Made by a program: the position numbers and the translations under genes. From Pseudomonadota bacterium (GTDB taxonomy: Bacteria; Pseudomonadota; Gammaproteobacteria; Xanthomonadales; Xanthomonadaceae): a DNA stretch of 12,616 nucleotides. Under the pieces are notes generated by a model that was not told where the DNA came from, ran no database searches, and saw nothing but the letters and a program-made list of their open reading frames with translations. Every line of letters starts with the position of its first letter. The first letter of the stretch is position 1. This document shows positions 1 to 6,637 of this stretch, piece by piece. The stretch is taken from contig JAEWOJ010000190.1 in the NCBI GenBank assembly GCA_023399815.1, positions 1-12,616 on the forward strand, in the 5' to 3' direction.

Positions 1-1453
<1,453 letters not shown>

Positions 1454-1478
1454 TGATCAGATTCCATTGCCAAATCCG

Positions 1479-1484
1479 TACAAT
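1479..1484 (+). promoter_or_regulatory. Putative -10 element for lptF
   Basis: TACAAT lies in the 105-base gap between pepA and lptF and predicts a transcript start near 1491, giving a 5' leader of about 68 bases. The same hexamer precedes purL. No good -35 sits at 16-18 bases: TTGATC at 1453-1458 is 20 bases away and overlaps the pepA start codon. The leader holds a GTTTAAAC palindrome at 1541-1548 and a GGGAG at 1537-1541, which is too far from the start codon for a normal ribosome site. Confidence 0.45.
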
Positions 1485-1558
1485 CGCGGACTGTTTCCAC
1501 CCTTCCAGACCGGCCGGGCGCGCCGCGAACGAAACCGGGAGTTTAAACCACCCATCCC

Positions 1559-2641
1559 ATGGCGAAGCTTGACCGCTACCTGCTGAGCGACTTCATCCAG
1601 AGCTTTCTGGCGACCCTGACCGTGCTGCTGGTGGTGAGCGTGGGCGGGGTGCTGGTGGACATCCTGGGCCGCATCGCCGATGGCCGCATGCCGGCCGGCC
1701 TGCTGCTGTCGCAGCTGGGCCTGCAGTTCATCGTCTACCTGCCCATCATCCTGCCGCTGGCCCTGCTGCTCGGGCTGTCGCTGGCCATCGCCCGGCTCTA
1801 CCGGGACTCGGAGATGGCGGTGCTGACCGCGGTGGGCGTCGGCCCGCGGCGCCTGCTGCGTCCGGTGCTGATGCTGGTGGTGCCGGTGGTGCTGCTGGTC
1901 GGGACCTGCTCGCTGTGGCTGGGCCCGTGGGCCAACCGCACCGCCGACGCCATGGTCGAGGCCGCCAGCCGCAGCGTGGTGGTGGCCGGGCTGGAGCCGG
2001 GCAGGTTCACCCAGCTGTCCGGCGGCGGCATCGTCTACCTGTCCTCGCTGAGCGAGGACGGCACGAAGATGGGCAAGGTCTTCATGCAGCGGCAGAAGGA
2101 CGGGCGCATCGACGTGGTCTCGGCCAACAGCGGTTCCATGTTCTTCGAGGGCGAGCGCCAGCGGTTCCTGCGGCTGGAGGACGGCCATCGGGTCGAGGGC
2201 CCGGCCGACGGCGCGCTGGACTACCGCCTGATGCGCTACGCCAGCAACGAGGTGGCGCTGCCCGACCGCGACGAGCCGCGCGGGCAGGACGACCCCGAGG
2301 TGCTGCCGACCCTGCGCCTGTTCGGCGACGCCCGGCGCGAGGCGCAGGCGCAGCTGCACTGGCGCATCACTCCGCCGCTGCTGGCGCTGGCCTTCGCCCT
2401 GCTGGCCCTGCCGCTGTCGCGCAGCACGCCGCGGCAGCAGCGCTACGGCAGCATCATGCTGGCCTTCCTGGGGTATGTCGTGGGCATCAGCCTGATGATC
2501 AGCGGCCGGCAATGGCTGGCGGCCGGCAAGCTGCCGACGGCGCTCGGCCTGTGGTGGCTGACGGTGCCGCTGCTGGCGCTGGCGGCGTGGATGTATTTCC
2601 GCGATGGCCGGCTGTCGCGCCGGGCGAGGGCGCGCGCATGA
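1559..2641 (+). CDS. lptF: LPS export ABC transporter permease LptF
   Basis: Inner-membrane subunit of the LptB2FG transporter, which extracts lipopolysaccharide from the inner membrane and passes it through LptC and LptA to the outer membrane. The 360-residue protein has the YjgP/YjgQ family layout. Three membrane segments lie at about 14-35, 47-80 and 100-122. A periplasmic beta-jellyroll-like domain spans about 125-265, and three more membrane segments lie at about 270-287, 298-316 and 328-347. The N-terminal KLDRYLLSDF matches the usual LptF start, which supports the ATG at 1559 even though it has no well-spaced Shine-Dalgarno sequence. The stop overlaps the lptG start as ATGA, so the two subunits should be made together. 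LptF is separated from LptG mainly by its first position in the pair and its N-terminal motif. Confidence 0.95.
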   Translation: MAKLDRYLLSDFIQSFLATLTVLLVVSVGGVLVDILGRIADGRMPAGLLLSQLGLQFIVYLPIILPLALLLGLSLAIARLYRDSEMAVLTAVGVGPRRLLRPVLMLVVPVVLLVGTCSLWLGPWANRTADAMVEAASRSVVVAGLEPGRFTQLSGGGIVYLSSLSEDGTKMGKVFMQRQKDGRIDVVSANSGSMFFEGERQRFLRLEDGHRVEGPADGALDYRLMRYASNEVALPDRDEPRGQDDPEVLPTLRLFGDARREAQAQLHWRITPPLLALAFALLALPLSRSTPRQQRYGSIMLAFLGYVVGISLMISGRQWLAAGKLPTALGLWWLTVPLLALAAWMYFRDGRLSRRARARA

Positions 2642-3741
2642 GGCTGCGTCCCCGCATCCACGACGTCTACGTCGGCCGCAGCGTGCTCGCCACGGTGCTG
2701 CTGACCTGGGCGGTGCTGGTGGGCCTGGACGCGATCCTGTCGCTGTCCGGCGAGGCCAAGAACATCGGCACCGGCAGCTACACCTTCGGCCACGCCCTGG
2801 CCTGGACCGCCTATACCGTGCCGCGCCGGGCCTACACCCTGTTCCCGATGGCGGCGGTGATCGGCGCGCTGATGGGCCTGGGCCAGCTGGCCGCGACCTC
2901 GGAACTGACCGCGTTGCGCGCGGTCGGCCTGTCGCGGCGGCGCATCGCGCTGTCGGTGGCCATCGCCCTGTCGCTGCTGACCGCGATGATGGTGGTCAAC
3001 GGCGAGACGCTGGCGCCGTGGGCGCAGGAAAAGGCCGACGCGCTGAAGGCCAGCGCCAAGTTCAACACCGACATGACCGTGGCCCGCTACTCCGGGCTGT
3101 GGGCGCGCGAGGGCGACACCTTCCTCAACGCGCAGAGCGGCGAGGAGCTTGCCGGCGAGGACGGGACGCGCCTGCTGCTGCACGACGTGCGCCTGTACCG
3201 GCTCGATGCCGACGGCCGGCTGGCCAGCCTGACCTACGCGGTCACTGCCCGCCACGATGCGCAGGGCTGGACCCTGGAGCAGGTGCGGCGCGACACCTTC
3301 GGCGAGCGTTCGGCCACGCGCCAGGCCGTCGCCAGCGAGCGCTGGGATTCGGCCCTGGACGCGGCGGCGCTGGCCTCCGGCCTGACCAAGCCGCGCAGCC
3401 TGACCGCCGTCGAACTGCGCACCAGCATCGAGTACCGCAAGCGCAACGGCCTGGATGCGCGCGACTACGAGGACACCTACTGGAGCCGCTGGTTCTATCC
3501 GCTGAACGTGCTGGCGCTATGCCTGGCGGCGGTGCCGTTCGCGTTCGGCTCGCTGCGCAGCGGCGGCATGGGCAAGCGCCTGTTCCTGGGCATGCTGTTC
3601 GCGCTGGGCTTCCTGCTGCTGCAGATGTTCTTCGGGCGCATGGCCGGCGCGCTCAAGTTCGACTACCGCATCGCCTATGCGTTGCCGCCGATCGTGATGC
3701 TGGCGGTCTCCAGCTGGCTGTTCAAGCGACGGTCGAGCTGA
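2638..3741 (+). CDS. lptG: LPS export ABC transporter permease LptG
   Basis: Second permease of LptB2FG and partner of LptF in LPS extraction. It has 367 residues, near the family norm of about 360. Hydrophobic segments lie near 14-35, 62-86 and 100-122; the periplasmic jellyroll-like domain covers about 125-265; and C-terminal membrane segments lie near 284-302, 312-334 and 342-362. GLWAREGDTFLN in the periplasmic domain and SGGMGKRLFLGMLF before the fifth segment are typical of LptG. The start is the ATG at 2638, overlapping the lptF stop by four bases, with a GAGGG Shine-Dalgarno at 2626-2630 seven bases upstream. The same frame is open far upstream inside lptF, but that extension is an out-of-frame shadow of lptF. 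The ATPase gene lptB is not in this window, which is usual because it generally sits elsewhere. Confidence 0.95.
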   Translation: MRLRPRIHDVYVGRSVLATVLLTWAVLVGLDAILSLSGEAKNIGTGSYTFGHALAWTAYTVPRRAYTLFPMAAVIGALMGLGQLAATSELTALRAVGLSRRRIALSVAIALSLLTAMMVVNGETLAPWAQEKADALKASAKFNTDMTVARYSGLWAREGDTFLNAQSGEELAGEDGTRLLLHDVRLYRLDADGRLASLTYAVTARHDAQGWTLEQVRRDTFGERSATRQAVASERWDSALDAAALASGLTKPRSLTAVELRTSIEYRKRNGLDARDYEDTYWSRWFYPLNVLALCLAAVPFAFGSLRSGGMGKRLFLGMLFALGFLLLQMFFGRMAGALKFDYRIAYALPPIVMLAVSSWLFKRRSS

Positions 3742-3745
3742 CCGC

Positions 3746-3772
3746 GCGGGAGCGCGCCTGGTGCGCTCCCGC
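3746..3772 (+). terminator. Hairpin after lptG, candidate terminator
   Basis: Perfect 10-bp stem, GCGGGAGCGC at 3746-3755 paired with GCGCTCCCGC at 3763-3772, with a 7-base loop, starting five bases after the lptG stop. No T-run follows. It lies in the 144-base convergent gap between lptG and the RDD gene; I see nothing else clear in that gap. Confidence 0.55.
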
Positions 3773-3885
3773 AGCCTGGATTACGCCCGCCGGATGCTGC
3801 CGGGGCAGTCGTGTCGCGCCGTGGGAACCCTGACGAATCTTTTGCTTTGCCGCGCCGCCGCGCACTGGAGCGACGACGTAGCGGG

Positions 3886-4356
3886 TCATCCGTGCCTGGG
3901 GACGCACACCAGCCGGGTATTGCTGAGGCGGTCGTGCCACGTCAGTCCCTGCCTGTCGAACAGCGCCCACCAGAATCCAAGCCCGCCGCACAGCAGCGAC
4001 AGCGTGCCGACCGCATAGCGTTTCCAGAGCCTGCCCATCGAAGGTGCGCCGTTCTCGCCGCGCACGTGCAGCCGCCACGGGCGCATGCCCAGCGTCTGCC
4101 CGCCGCGCTTCCAGCTGGCCGTCGCATACACGCCGGCGGCCGCCCAGCAGCACAGCCACAACAGCCATTGCAGCGGGCTGTAGGGAGCGATGTTGTGGCG
4201 GGCGTTGCCGCCGCTCAGGGCTACGTCCAACAGCGTGAACGGCACCGCGACGAGCATCCACAGCGCCAGCACCGGCCACAGGTCGTAGAACAGCGCCAGC
4301 AGGCGGCGGAGCAGCAGCGGCGAAGGGCGGGGCGATGCGGCGGCGGTTTCGGTCAT
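3886..4356 (-). CDS. RDD family membrane protein
   Basis: Small predicted inner-membrane protein of 156 residues. Some RDD proteins have been linked to ion transport, but most have no known role, so no function is assigned. The family signature is visible: Arg17/Arg18 and Asp25 in RRLLALFYD, the motif GQTLGMRPWRLHV after the second hydrophobic stretch, and WHDRLSNTRLV near the C-terminus. Hydrophobic segments lie at about 19-46, 62-80 and 113-130. I chose the ATG at 4356 rather than an in-frame one at 4410. The shorter start begins just ahead of the conserved domain, and a TATGCT -10 sits exactly six bases upstream, which would give a leaderless mRNA. The longer start would run into the xerD promoter and lacks a ribosome site. 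The gene converges on lptG and is divergent from xerD. Family call firm, function unknown. Confidence 0.88.
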   Translation of the reverse strand: MTETAAASPRPSPLLLRRLLALFYDLWPVLALWMLVAVPFTLLDVALSGGNARHNIAPYSPLQWLLWLCCWAAAGVYATASWKRGGQTLGMRPWRLHVRGENGAPSMGRLWKRYAVGTLSLLCGGLGFWWALFDRQGLTWHDRLSNTRLVCVPRHG

Positions 4357-4362
4357 CGCGCG

Positions 4363-4368
4363 AGCATA
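4363..4368 (-). promoter_or_regulatory. Putative -10 for the RDD gene (leaderless)
   Basis: On the minus strand TATGCT is followed by six bases (CGCGCG) and then the ATG at 4356. With the usual -12 to -7 placement, the A of the start codon would be +1. No Shine-Dalgarno is present, as expected for a leaderless transcript. I did not find a convincing -35. Confidence 0.45.
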
Positions 4369-4414
4369 CGGGCTGACGCGCGCGATGTGGATGGGCAGCC
4401 CGGCCGGCAATGCC

Positions 4415-4420
4415 TATCCT
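4415..4420 (+). promoter_or_regulatory. Putative -10 for xerD (leaderless)
   Basis: TATCCT is followed by seven bases (TCGCACG) and then the ATG at 4428, placing the predicted transcription start at or one base before the start codon. No ribosome-binding site precedes this ATG. It lies 46 bases from the opposing RDD -10, so the two polymerase sites are almost back to back. Confidence 0.45.
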
Positions 4421-4427
4421 TCGCACG

Positions 4428-5432
4428 ATGACAGCGCATGCCACCGCCGCCGACCGCCGCCAGCTGGTGATGCAGCTGCCCCCGCTGTGCGAGGAGGACG
4501 GTCTCCATATCCGGCGCTTCCTCGATGCGGTCTGGGCCGAGCAGGGCCTGGCGCGGGCTTCGCTGGACAGCTATCGCCGCGACTTGGAAGGGCTGGCGCG
4601 ATGGGCGGGCGCACGGCCGCGGACCGGCGCCGCTGCGCCGCAGGGCGGCCAGCTGGCGGGCATCGACCGCGCCGGCCTGTTCGACTACCTCGCCTGGCGC
4701 ACGCGCCACGGCTGGTCGCCGCGCAGCAACGCGCGGCTGCTGTCGGCGCTGCGCGCGTTCTTCGCCCATTGCCTGCGGCGCGGCGAACGCGGCGACGACC
4801 CGTCCGCGCTGCTGGAGCCGCCCAAGCTGCCGCGGCCGCTGCCCAAGGCGCTGGCCGAAACCCAGATCGACGCGCTGCTGGCCGTGCCGGACGTCGCCAC
4901 CCCGGTCGGGCTGCGCGACCGCGCGATGCTGGAGCTGATGTATGCCGCCGGCCTGCGTGTCAGCGAACTGGTCGACCTGCCGGCCAACGCGGTCAACCTG
5001 CGCCAGGGCGTGCTGCGGGTGACCGGCAAGGGCAGCAAGGAGCGGTTGGTGCCGCTGGGCGAGGAATCCCGGCACTGGCTCGAACGCTACCTGTCCGCGG
5101 CGCGGCCGGCGCTGGCGGCCGGCAAGCCGGTGCAGGCCGCCGCCGACGGGCAGGTGCCGCTGTTCCTGACCGCCGAGCGCAGGCCGCTGACCCGCCAGCA
5201 GTTCTGGGCCCTGGTGAAGGCCTGCGCGGCCAGGGCCGGCATCGACCCGGCGCGGATCAGCCCGCACGGCCTGCGCCACAGCTTCGCCACCCACCTGCTC
5301 AACCACGGCGCCGACCTGCGCGCGCTGCAGATGCTGCTCGGCCACAGCTCGCTGTCCACGACCCAGATCTACACCCTGGTCGCCCGCGAGCACCTGCAGA
5401 AGCTGCACCGCAAGCATCATCCGAGGGGGTGA
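4428..5432 (+). CDS. xerD: Site-specific tyrosine recombinase XerD
   Basis: Works with XerC at dif to resolve chromosome dimers at the septum under FtsK control. From the ATG at 4428 the protein has 334 residues. The core-binding SAM-like domain spans about 24-120 and the catalytic domain about 140-325. All six catalytic residues can be placed: R177 in GLRVSEL, K201 in GKGSKERLVP, H280 and R283 in HGLRHSFATHLL, H306 in LLGHSSLSTT, and the nucleophile Y315 in TQIYTLV. Their spacing matches E. coli XerD. The QKLH-HHPRG tail favours XerD over XerC. It is about 35 residues longer than E. coli XerD, from an N-terminal extension and Ala/Gly/Pro-rich loops near 62-78 and 225-242. Other in-frame starts are 4410 and 4470; 4428 fits the -10 element best. 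dsbC follows, as in E. coli. Confidence 0.95.
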   Translation: MTAHATAADRRQLVMQLPPLCEEDGLHIRRFLDAVWAEQGLARASLDSYRRDLEGLARWAGARPRTGAAAPQGGQLAGIDRAGLFDYLAWRTRHGWSPRSNARLLSALRAFFAHCLRRGERGDDPSALLEPPKLPRPLPKALAETQIDALLAVPDVATPVGLRDRAMLELMYAAGLRVSELVDLPANAVNLRQGVLRVTGKGSKERLVPLGEESRHWLERYLSAARPALAAGKPVQAAADGQVPLFLTAERRPLTRQQFWALVKACAARAGIDPARISPHGLRHSFATHLLNHGADLRALQMLLGHSSLSTTQIYTLVAREHLQKLHRKHHPRG

Positions 5433-5468
5433 GCAGCCACGCTTGCGCGGCATGCCGCGCGTGGCTGC
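5433..5468 (+). terminator. Compound hairpin directly after xerD stop
   Basis: The base after the xerD TGA begins GCAGCCACGC (5433-5442), which pairs perfectly with GCGTGGCTGC (5459-5468). The enclosed loop contains the self-complementary GCGGCATGCCGC, part of a 16-base perfect palindrome GCGCGGCATGCCGCGC at 5445-5460. No T-run follows. It is probably the xerD transcript end. The rest of the roughly 200-base gap to dsbC holds only the dsbC promoter candidate. Confidence 0.5.
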
Positions 5469-5593
5469 GAACGCCCGGCCGCGCCAAGCAGAGCCCAACG
5501 CGCCGGCCATATCGGCCGCGCCGCCGCGCGCCACGATCTCACCGCCCTGCCGCCTCCCACCAAACCACCCCTGAACGCCCCCACCCCGCGGTA

Positions 5594-5602
5594 TGCGAGA
5601 AT
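5594..5602 (+). promoter_or_regulatory. Putative extended -10 for dsbC
   Basis: TGCGAGAAT reads as a TG-extended -10 with hexamer GAGAAT at 5597-5602. The predicted start is near 5609, 26 bases before the dsbC ATG. A similar TGCTAGAGT precedes the glycosyltransferase genes. No clear -35 was seen, and the leader has no obvious Shine-Dalgarno sequence. Confidence 0.38.
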
Positions 5603-5634
5603 CCCCCGGTTTTCCGCCTGTTCCTGGACCCTCC

Positions 5635-6414
5635 ATGTTCCGAATCGCCATTGCCGCGCTGCTGGGCGCGATCAGCCTGACCGCCTGCGCGCAGCAACCG
5701 GCGCCCGCGCCCGCCGCCAAGGCTTCCCTGCCTGCCGGCGATGCCGCCGCCGACCAGCGGGTGCGCGACGCGCTCAAGCAGCTGGACCCGAACTTCGCCC
5801 CCGACTACATCGGCCCGGCGCCGTTCGCCGGCTTCCGCGAGGTGGTAGTGTCCGGCCAGGTGCTGTACGTCACCGACGACGGCCAGTACCTGATGCAGTC
5901 CCAGCCCTACGACATCGGCAAGCGCGCCCTGGCCACCAGCGAAGGCCTGCTGGCCTACCGCCGCAAGCTGCTGGCCTCGCTGCCGCATTCGGACCGGATC
6001 GTGTTCGCGCCGCCGAACGCCAAGTACACCATCAGCGTCTTCACCGACATCGAGTGCGGCTACTGCCGCAAGCTGCACCAGGACATCGCCGAGCTGAACC
6101 GCCAGGGGATCGCGGTCGAGTACCTGGCGTTCCCGCGCATGGGCATGGGCAGCAAGGATTCCACCGACATGATCTCGGTGTGGTGCGCCAGCGACCGCAA
6201 GGCGGCGCTGACCGCCGCCAAGTCGGACCGGCCGGTCGCGGCCAGGACCTGCACCAACCCGGTGGCGATGCAGTACAACGTCGGCCAGCAGCTGGGCATC
6301 AACGGCACCCCGGCGATCTTCGCGGCCGACGGCACCCAGCTGGGCGGCTACCTGCCGCCGGCGCAGCTCAAGGCGGCGCTGGAAAAGCTGCCCGGCGCGG
6401 CCGGCAGCCCCTGA
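5635..6414 (+). CDS. dsbC: DsbC-like disulfide isomerase, lipoprotein form
   Basis: Periplasmic thiol:disulfide isomerase that reshuffles wrong disulfides and is normally kept reduced by DsbD. It has 259 residues. The N-terminus is a lipoprotein signal, with hydrophobic residues about 4-15 and lipobox LTAC at Cys18; Ala19 is at +2, which by the E. coli rule would send it to the outer membrane. A Pro/Ala-rich tether covers about 21-35, a DsbC-type dimerisation domain about 37-100, and a thioredoxin-fold domain about 128-252. The active site is CGYC at 141-144, with cis-Pro226 in NGTPAIF. C184 and C206 match the second, structural cysteine pair of E. coli DsbC. I chose the ATG at 5635 because the signal peptide starts there; the ATG at 5593 would add 14 residues and overlaps the promoter. 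Placement after xerD supports DsbC rather than DsbG. Confidence 0.92.
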   Translation: MFRIAIAALLGAISLTACAQQPAPAPAAKASLPAGDAAADQRVRDALKQLDPNFAPDYIGPAPFAGFREVVVSGQVLYVTDDGQYLMQSQPYDIGKRALATSEGLLAYRRKLLASLPHSDRIVFAPPNAKYTISVFTDIECGYCRKLHQDIAELNRQGIAVEYLAFPRMGMGSKDSTDMISVWCASDRKAALTAAKSDRPVAARTCTNPVAMQYNVGQQLGINGTPAIFAADGTQLGGYLPPAQLKAALEKLPGAAGSP

Positions 6415-6438
6415 GCGGCGGCCACTGAGATCGAAGAG

Positions 6439-6462
6439 AACGGCGGCCGCGAGGCCGCCGTT
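6439..6462 (+). terminator. Rho-independent-type terminator after dsbC
   Basis: Perfect 10-bp stem, AACGGCGGCC paired with GGCCGCCGTT, closed by the GNRA-type tetraloop GCGA and followed by a short T-run (TTT) into TTTCACC. It starts 25 bases after the dsbC stop. It is the best terminator in the window and separates dsbC from purL transcription. Confidence 0.75.
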
Positions 6463-6594
6463 TCACCATCTACCCCCGGATGGCTCGTGCGGGCCATCGG
6501 CGGCGCGGGCGCGAACCGCCGCTGGCAAGGCCTTGATTCCGCGATGGCCGCGCACCGCGGCGGCGCCGGTTCCAGCCCGCGGCACCGGCTCCGG

Positions 6595-6600
6595 TACAAT
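6595..6600 (+). promoter_or_regulatory. Putative -10 element for purL
   Basis: TACAAT, identical to the hexamer before lptF, predicts a transcript start near 6607 and a 27-base leader. No good -35 lies at 16-18 bases. I did not recognise a PurR operator. Confidence 0.5.
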
Positions 6601-6619
6601 GGCGGGCCCGACTCCCACC

Positions 6620-6637
6620 ATGGTCTCCCGGACATGA
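6620..6637 (+). promoter_or_regulatory. Five-codon upstream ORF overlapping purL start
   Basis: ATG at 6620 reads Met-Val-Ser-Arg-Thr and stops at TGA 6635-6637, overlapping the purL ATG (6634-6636) in an ATGA arrangement. It would begin about 14 bases into the predicted leader. The purL start has no clear Shine-Dalgarno sequence, so reinitiation after this mini-ORF could contribute to purL translation. A five-codon frame can arise by chance; no conservation data are available here. Confidence 0.3.

Noticed and set aside
1457..3255. Long minus-strand frames opposite lptF and lptG
   Set aside because: His/Gln/Arg-rich composition typical of antisense frames in G+C-rich DNA; the sense strand encodes clear six-segment membrane proteins.
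1915..3741. Extended 608-codon version of lptG starting inside lptF
   Set aside because: The first 241 codons are an out-of-frame reading of lptF; the ATG at 2638 with its GAGGG site and ATGA overlap is the real start.
4181..4195. GTAGGGAGCGA resembling the GTAG repeat, within the RDD gene
   Set aside because: It has an extra G, no partner arm and no hairpin, and it is explained by the RDD coding sequence.
6530..6540. GCCTTGATTCC before purL resembling CCCTTGATTCC at the first purL insertion
   Set aside because: Only about 10 shared bases with different flanks; too short to support a shared element.
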